DNA of 64,000 nt from Thermohalobaculum sp039180675 (GCA_039180675.1 JBCDDC010000022.1:16566-80565), one strand, 5' to 3'; positions 1 through 8,472 are shown, counted from the stretch's first letter. Notes: generated by a model not told the origin, from the letters alone. Program-made: numbers and translations.

Positions 1-1
1 T

Positions 2-82
2 GCCATCACGCGCGAAGGGGCGGAGAGCATGGAGGATGACGAGATGAACCGCCGCGTGACCTGGATGGAGGGCGGCCGGTGA
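2..82 (+). CDS. mrpE: Mrp-type antiporter subunit E, C-terminal fragment
   Basis: Only the last 26 codons lie in the window, ending at the TGA at 80-82. The visible tail is hydrophilic and acidic, with an EDDEM stretch and then NRRVTWMEG, as expected for a cytoplasmic C-terminus. The call rests on position: mrpF starts at 79 inside this stop codon (GTGATC), and the standard order of these operons is E-F-G. No membrane part can be seen, so the identity is inferred from context. Confidence 0.55.
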   Translation, partial: AITREGAESMEDDEMNRRVTWMEGGR

Positions 83-393
83 TCATGGATACCCTCGATG
101 CCTGGATGTGGGTCGCGCCGACCATCGCCGTTCTGGCGACCCTGGCGTTGGCCGTCGCACGGGCTCTTGCCGGGCCGACGGCGTTTGACCGTCTGCTCGC
201 CGCGAACGTAATCGGCAATGGCGCGATCCTGATGCTGGCGCTTTTCGGATTTCTGACCGGCCGGCCGGCGTTTTTGGATATCGGCATCACCTATTCGCTT
301 CTCAACATGATCGGGCTCCTCGCCGTGCTCAAGTTCTTCCGCTACGGGGCGCTGGGCTTCGCTGAGGACAACGACCCTGACCGGGAGCTTTGA
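79..393 (+). CDS. mrpF: Mrp-type cation/proton antiporter subunit F
   Basis: This small integral membrane protein of about 104 aa has three hydrophobic segments (roughly residues 10-30, 37-57 and 63-83), the usual MrpF/MnhF/PhaF topology. The ARALAGPTAFDRLLAANVIG stretch after the first segment is typical of the family. The start is the GTG at 79, which overlaps the preceding stop, or the ATG at 85, which costs only two residues. MrpF is a structural subunit of the multisubunit Na+(K+)/H+ antiporter and is not itself a channel. It lies between mrpE and mrpG, with one base before the next start. Confidence 0.88.
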   Translation: MIMDTLDAWMWVAPTIAVLATLALAVARALAGPTAFDRLLAANVIGNGAILMLALFGFLTGRPAFLDIGITYSLLNMIGLLAVLKFFRYGALGFAEDNDPDREL

Positions 394-394
394 T

Positions 395-838
395 TTGGAT
401 CTGCTGATCGACATCGCCAGCCTGATCTGCATGGCGCTTGGCGGGTTCTTTTTCCTGATCGGCGGCATCGGCCTGCACCGGATGCCGGATCTGTTCACCA
501 GAATGCATGCGACCTCGGTTGGCGACACGATGGGGTTCGGCCTGATCATACTCGGCATGTGCTTTCAGGCCGGGCTGACGCTGGTGACCGTGAAACTGAT
601 CTTCATCCTTCTCGTGGTTCTGTTCACCGGCGCAGTCGGCAGCCACGCGCTCGCCCGTGCGGCCCTGCATGACGGGGAGAAGCCGATCCTCGCAAACGAC
701 AAAGGCGTGCTGCTGGAGACCGATCCAGTGGATCTTTTCCCAGAGCTGGAGAAGCGGCTGACTGAGCCGCTCACGTCAGAGACCACGAACGTCCCGGCGC
801 TTCGTCCGGATGGGGAGACGCGACCATCGAACTCCTGA
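395..838 (+). CDS. mrpG: Mrp-type cation/proton antiporter subunit G
   Basis: MrpG/MnhG/PhaG family membrane protein of 147 aa. It has three hydrophobic helices in the first 95 residues. The family-typical GGIGLHRMPDLFTRMHATSV segment lies between helices 1 and 2. A hydrophilic tail of about 50 residues follows and is somewhat longer than in many homologues. The start is TTG at 395, one base after the mrpF stop, and no better ATG is available. It is a membrane subunit of the antiporter complex. Its 3' end carries the only plausible ribosome binding site for the next gene. Confidence 0.88.
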   Translation: MDLLIDIASLICMALGGFFFLIGGIGLHRMPDLFTRMHATSVGDTMGFGLIILGMCFQAGLTLVTVKLIFILLVVLFTGAVGSHALARAALHDGEKPILANDKGVLLETDPVDLFPELEKRLTEPLTSETTNVPALRPDGETRPSNS

Positions 839-843
839 TCAAC

Positions 844-1356
844 ATGGTGCTGCTCACGCTCCTGGCCGTTATCACAATTGGCATCATGCGGGTGCGCCAG
901 CTCTTCGCCGTCGTTGTCCTGTTCGGCGCATACAGCTTCCTCATGGCTTCTGTGATGGTAATCCTCGACGCGGTCGATGTCGCGATGACCGAGGCTTCGG
1001 TCGGCGCAGGCATCTCCACCGTGCTCATGCTCGGGGCGCTGCATTTGACCCGGACCAGCGAGGCGGAGCCGCGCTATACGCCGATCATCCCCATGATCGT
1101 TGCGATCGGAACGGGCGTGATGCTGGTCTATGGCACGTGGGAGCTGCCAGCGTTCGGCCTCGCCGACACGCCCATGAACACTGGTGTCGGCGCCTACTAC
1201 ATCGAGAATAACGACTACGATACGGATATCCCGAACATCGTCACGGCCGTCCTGGCAAGCTACCGCGGCTTTGACACGCTGGGCGAGGTTGCTGTGATCT
1301 TCACCGCAGGGATCGGTGTCATGCTGCTCCTGAAGCGCTTCCGGACGGAGGATTGA
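844..1356 (+). CDS. DUF4040 / MbhD-MbhE-like antiporter subunit (equivalent of the MrpA C-terminal part)
   Basis: A membrane protein of about 170 aa. Residues 1-70 form a DUF4040 (MbhD-like) domain with three helices and an RQLFAVVVLFGAYSFLMA core. A second helical part contains RGFDTLGEVAVIFTAG, which resembles MbhE and the end of MrpA. In canonical Mrp systems these modules are the C-terminal part of the large MrpA subunit; here they stand alone with no NuoL-like N-terminal part attached. The ATG at 844 has no good Shine-Dalgarno sequence. A GGGGAG lies 8 bases before an in-frame ATC at 826, so the true start could be upstream. It is 4 bases from mrpB. Confidence 0.85.
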   Translation: MVLLTLLAVITIGIMRVRQLFAVVVLFGAYSFLMASVMVILDAVDVAMTEASVGAGISTVLMLGALHLTRTSEAEPRYTPIIPMIVAIGTGVMLVYGTWELPAFGLADTPMNTGVGAYYIENNDYDTDIPNIVTAVLASYRGFDTLGEVAVIFTAGIGVMLLLKRFRTED

Positions 1357-1360
1357 ACCG

Positions 1361-1798
1361 ATGCGGATGGATGTCGTCCTGCGGGTGACCGCGAAGGTTT
1401 TCATCCCCTTCATGCTGATCTTCGGCCTCTACGTGCAGCTTCACGGCGATTTCGGGCCAGGGGGCGGGTTTCAGGCGGGGGTGATCCTCGCAGCCGCCAT
1501 CATCCTCTATGCGATCATCTGGGGCCGGGAGGAGGCGGTCCGTGTAATGCCGATCTGGCTGGTCGAACTGATGGTGCCCCTCGGCGTGCTTATCTATGCA
1601 GGTGTTGGCGTCTACGGGATCATGACAGGGGGCAACTACCTCGACTACAACAATCTCGTCCACGCACCGCCGACACATCACGAGGCGGTCCACGGCCAGC
1701 ACTGGGGGGTGTTTCTGGTGGAGATCGGGGTTCTGGTCTCCGTCACCGGCACGATGATCGCGATCTTCTATGCGTTCACGGGAAGGGGCCTGAAATGA
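1361..1798 (+). CDS. mrpB: Mrp-type cation/proton antiporter subunit B
   Basis: MnhB/MrpB domain protein of 145 aa with four hydrophobic helices. The characteristic LHGDFGPGGGFQAGVILAAA segment lies near residues 28-47. The ATG at 1361 follows the DUF4040 stop by 4 bases. MrpB is a membrane subunit at the MrpA/MrpC interface in solved Mrp complexes. The stop overlaps the mrpC start (ATGA at 1795-1798), pointing to translational coupling. Confidence 0.92.
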   Translation: MRMDVVLRVTAKVFIPFMLIFGLYVQLHGDFGPGGGFQAGVILAAAIILYAIIWGREEAVRVMPIWLVELMVPLGVLIYAGVGVYGIMTGGNYLDYNNLVHAPPTHHEAVHGQHWGVFLVEIGVLVSVTGTMIAIFYAFTGRGLK

Positions 1799-2181
1799 CC
1801 CTCTTCGAAGAGATCGCGACCCACTACAATTATTGGGTCACCATCTTCCTGATGTGCGCCGGAATTTACATCGTCGTCGCCAAATCGAACATGGTCAAGA
1901 CACTGGTGGGCTTGGGTATTTTCCAGACCTCGGTCTACCTGCTCTATCTGTCGCCTGGCAAAATTCTGGGCGGGACACCGCCGATCCTGCTCGATGACAA
2001 GAACGCCGAGGCGGTCTATTCGAACCCGCTTCCCCACGTTCTGATCCTGACCGCGATCGTGGTTGGCGTTGCGACGCTGGCGCTTGGCCTCGCCTTGACC
2101 GTACGGATCTACGAGGCCTTTGGAACGATCGAAGAAGACGACGTCGTCACCGCGGTTGATCGCGAGGACTACGCCGAATGA
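1795..2181 (+). CDS. mrpC: Mrp-type cation/proton antiporter subunit C (NuoK-like)
   Basis: NuoK/MrpC family protein of 128 aa with three transmembrane helices and an acidic cytoplasmic tail. The sequence VVGVATLALGLALTVRIYEA in the last helix and the loop with DPLPHVLILTAIV-like character (SNPLPHVLILTAIV here) are diagnostic for MrpC. In complex I the equivalent subunit NuoK lines the proton path; in Mrp it packs against the antiporter-like subunits. It overlaps mrpB and the next gene by 4 bases each. Confidence 0.92.
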   Translation: MTLFEEIATHYNYWVTIFLMCAGIYIVVAKSNMVKTLVGLGIFQTSVYLLYLSPGKILGGTPPILLDDKNAEAVYSNPLPHVLILTAIVVGVATLALGLALTVRIYEAFGTIEEDDVVTAVDREDYAE

Positions 2182-3704
2182 GCGCAGCGGGCGAGGTGGC
2201 CGCGGTCGACTGGTCCGCGCATCTGCCTGCCCTGCAGGTCGCTGTGCCGATGCTGGGCGCGGTGATCACCGCGATTGTCCGCAAGGGGCCGATCTGCTCG
2301 CTGATCAGCCTTGCGGTCTGCCTCTCGATGCCCGTGATCGCGGGGCTGATCCTCTACGATGTGCTGAGCCATGGCACGATTTCCTACGCGATGGGATCGT
2401 GGGAGCCGCCGGTCGGGATCGAGTACCGGGTCGATGCGCTCAACGGCTTCGTACTCTTCCTCGTCTCGCTCATCGCGGCGCTGGTCGCGCTCTGGATGCC
2501 GCGCTCGATCGCCTACGAGGTGGCGCCGGAGCGTCAGGGCTGGACCTACACAATGTACCTCATGGCGCTCTGCGGTCTTCTGGGCATGGCGATCACGGGC
2601 GACGCCTTCAACATCTTTGTCTTCATGGAGATTTCGTCGCTCGCGACCTATGTCCTGATCGCCATGGGCAGGGATCGGCGGGCGCTTGTCGCGGCTTACC
2701 AGTACCTGATCATCGGCACGATCGGCGCGACCTTCTATGTGATCGGCGTCGGCATTCTCTTCAGCATGACCGGGACGCTGAATCTCAACGACATGGCCCA
2801 GATCATCCCGACGATCGAGAGCCAGCGGCCGATCCAGGCAGGTGGGGCGTTCGTGGCCGTTGGGATCGGTTTGAAACTGGCACTCTTCCCGCTGCACCGC
2901 TGGTTGCCGAACGCCTATGCGTTCGCACCGTCCGCCGCGACGGTGTTCCTCGCCGCAACCGCAACGAAGGTAGCCGTATATCTGCTGATCCGCTTCGTTT
3001 TCTCGATTTTCGGCAAGGACCTGCATTTCGATCAGCATAATGGCCAGGCCGTTTTGCTGATACTTGCCTGTCTGGGCATGCTGATCCCGTCGCTGGTCGC
3101 GATCTTCCAGCTCAACGTGAAGAAGATGCTGGCCTTCTCATCGGTAAGCCAGGTCGGCTACATGCTGCTCGGTATTGGGCTCGCGAATGTCACAGGGCTG
3201 ACCGGGGGCATCGCCCACATGTTCAACCACGCGATCATCAAGGCGGGCCTATTCCTCGCGATCGGCTGTGTCGTCTACGCCACGGGGATCCGCCGTATCG
3301 AGCAGATGGCGGGGATCGGGCGCACCATGCCTCTCACGATGGCCGCGTTTGCGATCGCCGGGCTCGGGCTGATCGGGGTGCCGGGCACGGCCGGGTTTGT
3401 CTCCAAATGGCTCTTGATCCAGGGCGCAGCCGAGGAAGGCATGTGGTGGCTCATCATCGTGATAGCGAGCTCCTCGGTGATGGCGGTCTTCTACATTGGC
3501 AGGGTGATCGAGGTCGCCTGGTTCCGCCCACCGAACGATGCCTCGGATCACCCCCGTAAAGTGCCCGTGGAGATGATGGCGATCACCTGGATCATGTCGC
3601 TCGCGGTCATCTACTTCGGCATCGATAGCGGCATCAGCGTCGAGATCCCGACCCGCGCGGCCGAGGCACTGATGTCGAGCTGGGCGGTGGAGGTCGGCCA
3701 ATGA
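2178..3704 (+). CDS. mrpD: Mrp-type antiporter subunit D (first NuoL/M/N-like channel protein)
   Basis: Proton-conducting membrane transporter family (Proton_antipo_M), 508 aa and about 14 helices. The functional residues of antiporter-like subunits are visible: the Glu in FVFMEISSLATY, the Lys in GLKLALFPLHRWLPNAYAFA, and the next Lys in ATATKVAVYLLIRF. This suggests a working ion path. Length and motif order fit MrpD/MnhD. It is the first of three such proteins in the operon; canonical Mrp has two (A and D). It overlaps mrpC and the next gene by 4 bases. The cation (Na+ or K+) cannot be told from the sequence. Confidence 0.9.
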   Translation: MSAAGEVAAVDWSAHLPALQVAVPMLGAVITAIVRKGPICSLISLAVCLSMPVIAGLILYDVLSHGTISYAMGSWEPPVGIEYRVDALNGFVLFLVSLIAALVALWMPRSIAYEVAPERQGWTYTMYLMALCGLLGMAITGDAFNIFVFMEISSLATYVLIAMGRDRRALVAAYQYLIIGTIGATFYVIGVGILFSMTGTLNLNDMAQIIPTIESQRPIQAGGAFVAVGIGLKLALFPLHRWLPNAYAFAPSAATVFLAATATKVAVYLLIRFVFSIFGKDLHFDQHNGQAVLLILACLGMLIPSLVAIFQLNVKKMLAFSSVSQVGYMLLGIGLANVTGLTGGIAHMFNHAIIKAGLFLAIGCVVYATGIRRIEQMAGIGRTMPLTMAAFAIAGLGLIGVPGTAGFVSKWLLIQGAAEEGMWWLIIVIASSSVMAVFYIGRVIEVAWFRPPNDASDHPRKVPVEMMAITWIMSLAVIYFGIDSGISVEIPTRAAEALMSSWAVEVGQ

Positions 3705-5206
3705 TCACCGGCCTTTCGGATGCTGAGCTGATCTATCTGGCGCTGATCCTGCCGTTGATCGGAGCGGTCGGCATTGCGCTGACCGGGCGCAACCCGAACC
3801 TGCGAGAGGCGATCACGCTCACCAGCGCTATCGGGACATTCGTCGTGGTCGTGCTAACGCTCCTGCCCAAGGTTTTGGCGGGGGAGCAGCCGACAACGCC
3901 CGATCTGCACATGTTCGGCCCGGTGAACGTGAAGTTCACGATCGAGCCGCTGGGGATGCTGTTCGGCACCGTGGCCTCCGGCCTCTGGATCGTGAACTCG
4001 ATCTACTCCATCGGCTACATGCGCGGGAACAACGAGCCCCGCCAGACGCCGTTCTACGTGTGCTTCGCGATTGCGATCTCGTCGGCGCTGGGCATCGCGT
4101 TCGCGGGCAACCTGTTCACGCTGTTCCTGTTCTATGAACTGCTCACGATTTCGACCTATCCGCTGGTCACGCATAAGGCGAATGACGAGGCGATGGCGTC
4201 TGGGCGGATCTACCTGATCCTTCTGATCTCGACCTCGATGGCGCTGCTGCTGCCTGCCGTGATCTGGACCCATGTTGCGGCGGGAGGATCGGAGTTTGCG
4301 GCTGGCGGAATCCTTACCGGGGTCGGGCTTTCAGCCGGTACACTCGCGGTCCTCTACGCGCTCTACGCCTTTGGGATCGGCAAAGCCGCGCTGATGCCCT
4401 TCCACTTCTGGCTGCCCGCCGCGATGGTGGCGCCCACACCTGTTTCTGCACTGCTGCATGCCGTGGCGGTCGTGAAGGCGGGGGTGTTCTCGGTCGTGAA
4501 GATCACGGTCTATGTCTTCGGGATCGACCTGCTGGCTGAGACCGGCGCATCGGATCCTATCCTTTACATCGCGGGCTTTACGGTCATTTGCGCGTCGCTC
4601 ATCGCGCTCTTTCAGGACAACCTGAAAAAGCGTCTGGCGTTCTCCACAATCTCCCAGCTCTCCTATGTCGTGATGGCCGCGGCATTGGCGACACCGGCAG
4701 CTATAATCGGCGCGACACTCCACATCGCGGCCCACGCGGTCTCGAAGATCACGCTCTTCTTCGCGGCGGGATCGATCTACACCGCCGCCCATCTGACCGA
4801 GGTGAGCCAGCTCGACGGCCTCGCCAAGCGCCAGCCTTGGACCTTTGCGACTTTCTTCGTCGGCGCGCTCTCGATCATCGGGCTGCCGCCCTTCATCGGC
4901 CTCTGGTCCAAGTGGTGGATCGGAGTGGGCGCAGCCGATGGGGGCGAGTATTGGGTCATCGCCGTCCTGATGATCTCGTCACTCCTGAACGTCGCCTACC
5001 TGCTGCCCATCGTTGCCCGAGGCTGGTTTGCGCCCGGGAGCGATGAGACCGCACAACCGGTCCACGAGGCGCCCGCGCCCATGATGGTTGCACTCATCAT
5101 CACCGCGATCCTCTGCGTCGTCTTGTTCTTTGGCATCGGCCCGCTTCAGGATCTCGTGCAGCAGATTACCCTCACCGCGCCCGCACCCGGAGGAACCAAT
5201 GGCTGA
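3701..5206 (+). CDS. Second NuoL/M/N-like antiporter subunit (Mrp operon)
   Basis: 501-aa polytopic protein of the Proton_antipo_M family. Channel residues are conserved: Glu in LFLFYELLTISTYPLV, Lys in GIGKAALMPFHFWLPAAM, and Lys in AVVKAGVFSVVKITVYVFG. The HFWLPAAMVAPTPVSALLHA segment is closer to NuoL/MrpA-type proteins than to MrpD, so it may replace the missing NuoL-like half of MrpA. The ATG at 3701 overlaps the previous stop. Its 3' end overlaps the next start by 8 bases. It is an integral subunit of the same antiporter complex by context. Confidence 0.88.
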   Translation: MITGLSDAELIYLALILPLIGAVGIALTGRNPNLREAITLTSAIGTFVVVVLTLLPKVLAGEQPTTPDLHMFGPVNVKFTIEPLGMLFGTVASGLWIVNSIYSIGYMRGNNEPRQTPFYVCFAIAISSALGIAFAGNLFTLFLFYELLTISTYPLVTHKANDEAMASGRIYLILLISTSMALLLPAVIWTHVAAGGSEFAAGGILTGVGLSAGTLAVLYALYAFGIGKAALMPFHFWLPAAMVAPTPVSALLHAVAVVKAGVFSVVKITVYVFGIDLLAETGASDPILYIAGFTVICASLIALFQDNLKKRLAFSTISQLSYVVMAAALATPAAIIGATLHIAAHAVSKITLFFAAGSIYTAAHLTEVSQLDGLAKRQPWTFATFFVGALSIIGLPPFIGLWSKWWIGVGAADGGEYWVIAVLMISSLLNVAYLLPIVARGWFAPGSDETAQPVHEAPAPMMVALIITAILCVVLFFGIGPLQDLVQQITLTAPAPGGTNG

Positions 5207-5510
5207 CCGTCTCTATACCGACCGCCACCCGGACATCCGTGACGACGTGCCGATGAAGCATCCGAACGAACCAAAGGCGTGGATCTACCGGCCCAAGAAT
5301 ATCACCAAGATCGTCTACACGCTCTATGGGACCTGCGCGGCGCTGCTGCTCATCGACCCATTTGTTCACAAGCATGGGTATTTCGAGATTGAACACCTTT
5401 GGGGCTTCTACGGCATCTACGGGTTCATAGGCTCCGTCTTCTTGGTACTGGCAGCGAAGGAGCTGCGCCGCTTCCTCCAGAAACCGGAGGATTACTATGA
5501 CGATAAGTGA
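5199..5510 (+). CDS. Small two-helix membrane protein of the antiporter operon, function unknown
   Basis: The ATG at 5199 sits inside the preceding stop region and follows an AGGA sequence at 5191. The product is 103 aa: a polar N-terminal 40 residues rich in Pro, Asp and Arg, then two hydrophobic segments (about 45-62 and 70-90) separated by HKHGYFEIEHLWGFYGIYG. No family with a known function is recognised. Its place between two antiporter subunits, with overlaps at both ends (8 and 14 bases), implies that it is an accessory subunit or assembly factor of the complex. Confidence 0.8.
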   Translation: MADRLYTDRHPDIRDDVPMKHPNEPKAWIYRPKNITKIVYTLYGTCAALLLIDPFVHKHGYFEIEHLWGFYGIYGFIGSVFLVLAAKELRRFLQKPEDYYDDK

Positions 5511-7191
5511 GCTCTCTCCCGGCCTGATCCTGATCCTCGGTGCACTGCTGATCCCGTTTCTGCCGGGGAAGCTGAAGGTCATATGGGTTGTCGCTCTGCC
5601 GGTGCTCGGCTTGCTTCAGGCGCTGTCGCTGGAACCCGGCCTGTCGGGTCAGATCGAAGTCATGGGACTGGAGCTGACAACCATACGCCTCGACGGGCTC
5701 AGCCGGATCTTCGGTTACGTGTTCCTGATCGCAGCCTTCATCGGGGGTGTTTACTCGTTCCATAAGGGAGGATGGGTCGAACATACGGCCGGTATGATCT
5801 ATGCCGGCAGCGCGATCGGAGCCGTCTACGCGGGCGATCTGGTGAGCCTTTTCCTTTACTGGGAAGGGACGGCAATTGCCTCCGTATTCCTCATCTGGGC
5901 GTCGCGGACCGAGGCGGCACTGGCAGCCGGTATTCGCTATCTCGTCATCCAAGTCGGCTCGGGCGTCTTGCTCTTGGCCGGCACAATCATGCACTATGGC
6001 GAGACCGGCTCCATCGCCTTCGAGAGCTTTGATCTGGCGACGACCGCAGGCCTCCTGATTTTCGTTGCCTTCGGCATCAAGGCCGCCTTCCCGTTCCTGC
6101 ACAACTGGCTGCAGGACGCCTATCCGCAGGCGACCGTCACGGGCACGGTGATCCTGTCGGCCTTTACCACAAAGCTCGCCATCTACTCGCTCGCGCGCGG
6201 GTTTGCGGGCACGGAGATCCTGATCCCCATCGGCGCCACGATGACCGCCTTCCCGATCTTCATGGCTGTGATCGAAAATGACCTGCGCCGGGTTTTGGCC
6301 TACTCTCTCAACAACCAACTGGGCTTCATGGTGGTGGGCGTCGGCATCGGCACGGACCTCGCCATCAGCGGGGCGGCTGCCCATGCCTTCTGTCACATCA
6401 TTTACAAGGCGCTCTTGTTCATGAGCATCGGAGCGGTCCTGTTCCGCACCGGCACGGCCAAGGGGTCGGAGCTTGGCGGCCTCTACCGTACCATGCCGTT
6501 GACGATGATTTTCTGCATCATCGGGGCGGCATCGATCTCGGCCTTCCCGCTGTTCTCAGGCTTCGTATCGAAGTCGTTGATCATCTCGGCCGCGCTGAAG
6601 GAAGGCTACTTCTGGACCTGGCTGGTGCTGCTCTTCGCGTCAGCCGGCGTGTTCCACCACTCCGGTATCAAGATCCCGTTCTTTGCCTTCTTCGCGCATG
6701 ACAGTGGTATGCGCCCAAAGGAGGCGCCGCTGAACATGCTGCTCGCCATGGGGATCGCCGCCGCGTTCTGCATCGGGATTGGTGTGTTCCCGGGGCTGCT
6801 CTACGACATCCTGCCCTATGACGTGAAGTACCATGCCTACACGCTCGAGCACGTCGTCACGCAGCTCCAACTTTTGTTGTTCGCAGCGCTTGCGTTCACG
6901 GTCCTCATGCGCACCGGCCTCTACCCGCCGGAGCTCCGCGCGACGCACCTGGATACCGACTGGTTCTATCGTGGCCTGCCGCGCCTGCTTCGGGAGAAAC
7001 TGGGGCTTGGCTGGGCACTCGCCTGGGACGAACTTATGGACCGGCTCGACAATCTGTGGGCCAGTGCGAAGGCGGGCCTGTTCAGAACGCACGGGGCGGA
7101 GAGCGCATTGGCGAGGACCCGGCCTTCTGGCGCTACTGCGCTCTGGATGACCGTGGTGCTCTGCGCCTTCCTGCTCTCGGCGTTTGTTTAG
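5497..7191 (+). CDS. Third NuoL/M/N-like antiporter subunit (Mrp operon, MrpD family)
   Basis: 564-aa polytopic protein annotated in relatives as Na+/H+ antiporter subunit D. It retains Glu in SLFLYWEGTAIASVF, Lys in FGIKAAFPFLHNWLQDAYPQ, and Lys in SAFTTKLAIYSLARGF, so it should be a third ion-conducting unit. The C-terminus, with LDTDWFYRGLPRLLREKLG and an amphipathic stretch before the last helix, resembles the ends of MrpA/MrpD-like subunits. It closes the operon. The TAG at 7189-7191 overlaps the stop of the convergent terB-like gene. Confidence 0.88.
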   Translation: MTISELSPGLILILGALLIPFLPGKLKVIWVVALPVLGLLQALSLEPGLSGQIEVMGLELTTIRLDGLSRIFGYVFLIAAFIGGVYSFHKGGWVEHTAGMIYAGSAIGAVYAGDLVSLFLYWEGTAIASVFLIWASRTEAALAAGIRYLVIQVGSGVLLLAGTIMHYGETGSIAFESFDLATTAGLLIFVAFGIKAAFPFLHNWLQDAYPQATVTGTVILSAFTTKLAIYSLARGFAGTEILIPIGATMTAFPIFMAVIENDLRRVLAYSLNNQLGFMVVGVGIGTDLAISGAAAHAFCHIIYKALLFMSIGAVLFRTGTAKGSELGGLYRTMPLTMIFCIIGAASISAFPLFSGFVSKSLIISAALKEGYFWTWLVLLFASAGVFHHSGIKIPFFAFFAHDSGMRPKEAPLNMLLAMGIAAAFCIGIGVFPGLLYDILPYDVKYHAYTLEHVVTQLQLLLFAALAFTVLMRTGLYPPELRATHLDTDWFYRGLPRLLREKLGLGWALAWDELMDRLDNLWASAKAGLFRTHGAESALARTRPSGATALWMTVVLCAFLLSAFV

Positions 7192-7652
7192 TCGATCCCC
7201 AACCGGGCCTTTACGCGCTGGCGCGCGACGCCCGCGTCACGGTCTTCCACGTAAAGCAGGCCGCATAGCTTGCGCACGAGCGCGCTTTCCGTGTGATCGG
7301 AGGAACCGTCGGCAAACGCGACCTCCCAGATCGCCTCGATCACCGCGATGCGTTCCTCATGGGGTACAACGCGCTTGATCGCGCGGGTGAAGCGGACCAG
7401 ATCGGCCGCCTCGGCATAGGAGAGTTCGCCCTCATTGCGGAGCGCCTCGGCTTCCGCGGGCGGGAGCCCGTAGTGCCGCCCGAGGATCTCGGTGATCGTC
7501 GTCGCCTCGGCGGGTTCGTAGACACCATCCGCCTTTGCCGCAGCGACCAGCAAAGCCGAGACCGCCTCGCGCCCCGCCTCTTCCGGCAAGTCGACATCAG
7601 CCTCTGGGTTTTTGAACAGCAGGATCAGGTTATTGATCATTGGCCGCAACAT
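7188..7652 (-). CDS. TerB family (tellurite-resistance-like) protein
   Basis: Helical protein of up to 154 aa with a TerB/DjlA-like fold signature: AVSALLVAAAKADGVYEPAE in the N-terminal half and EAIWEVAFADGSSDHTESAL in the C-terminal half. These acidic D-G loops resemble the metal-binding loops of TerB. TerB-like domains are linked to envelope stress and tellurite resistance, but lone short versions are common in alphaproteobacteria and their role is not settled. Starts at 7652 or at the next Met (MINNLILLF, 7640) are both possible. It converges on the antiporter operon with overlapping stops. Confidence 0.75.
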   Translation of the reverse strand: MLRPMINNLILLFKNPEADVDLPEEAGREAVSALLVAAAKADGVYEPAEATTITEILGRHYGLPPAEAEALRNEGELSYAEAADLVRFTRAIKRVVPHEERIAVIEAIWEVAFADGSSDHTESALVRKLCGLLYVEDRDAGVARQRVKARLGID

Positions 7653-7697
7653 AACCCCGCGGCTTCAGGCTGCAAGGCCCTGCGATGAGACTTTACG

Positions 7698-8192
7698 TCA
7701 GCAGCGCACGGTCTGACGCGAGAAGAACAGATCCGCCTCCACCGCTGCTTCCTCAGAGACACGGTGCTCGCCTGCGGCTTCCAGCGCCCAGCCGTGCACG
7801 AGCAACAGGACCGGTTGTGCGAAGGTGAGGCGCACATAGGTCACCTCTTCGCGCTCGAGCTGGCGAATTCCCTCCTGCCCGACCAGATCGAGGGCGGAGA
7901 CGAGGCTTTGGCCGTCGCCGACCATCATCTCCATGCGCGCGCCCTTCACCGACACGCGCTGCGCTGGCGATACGGTTAGATCACGCTTTGGAAATCCAGC
8001 GCCAAAACACCACCGGTCCAGTCGAACAGGGCGGAGCGCGTCGGGCAAGTCCGCACCCGATCGGCTGAGGCTCCTGATCGTCGCGATCGCCTGATCGCCC
8101 TGATCGGCCGTGGAGACGATGTCGCCGGGCGAAAGCTCCTCAACCCTGCGCATTCCGCCCGGACATTTCAGTCGCATTCCTGAGTGAAGCAT
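7698..8192 (-). CDS. Short Hint-domain protein lacking the catalytic cysteine
   Basis: 164 aa resembling the Hint (Hedgehog/intein) domains common in Rhodobacteraceae. RRVEELSPGDIVSTADQGDQ at about residues 15-34 matches the conserved block A region, and PKRDLTVSPAQRVSVKG resembles the block with the conserved histidine (here the position reads Q-R). In typical proteins of this type the domain begins with a Cys-Phe-x-x-Gly-Thr motif. Here the protein begins LHSGMRLKC, so the nucleophile and any upstream extein-like part are missing. The protein is probably not self-splicing. It is divergent from kdsA. Confidence 0.65.
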   Translation of the reverse strand: MLHSGMRLKCPGGMRRVEELSPGDIVSTADQGDQAIATIRSLSRSGADLPDALRPVRLDRWCFGAGFPKRDLTVSPAQRVSVKGARMEMMVGDGQSLVSALDLVGQEGIRQLEREEVTYVRLTFAQPVLLLVHGWALEAAGEHRVSEEAAVEADLFFSRQTVRC

Positions 8193-8393
8193 TTCTCGCT
8201 CGATACTCCGGCGCCCGCCGCGCCACCCGCAATCTTTCTACCCTGAAGGCGCCCTGCACCTAAGATGTCCGGGACGGCCTGTCTTCCCCTTTCGCGTTCA
8301 CATCACCGTAACAACGCATCTTTAGGGCGATTTTGTGCGCAAAACGGATCGCAACCCGCCCCTTTCTCAGATCGGTTGGGGAGCGACGCGTTC

Positions 8394-8421
8394 TTGCAAC
8401 GATCCGCGTGATCCGTATTGC
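8394..8421 (+). promoter_or_regulatory. Possible sigma-70-like promoter of kdsA
   Basis: TTGCAA at 8394-8399 is followed after 16 bases by TATTGC at 8416-8421. It lies about 50 bases before the kdsA ATG, in the 280-base divergent region between the Hint gene and kdsA. The match is moderate. The rest of that region holds no recognisable gene. Confidence 0.25.
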
Positions 8422-8472
8422 TCTCCTGACAGAAACCTCTCATTAGGGACGCGAATAGACGTGAGAGATGTG

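Noticed and set aside
5425..6396. 323-codon minus-strand frame within the antiporter operon
   Set aside because: Charged, composition-driven shadow of a membrane protein gene; no start signal.
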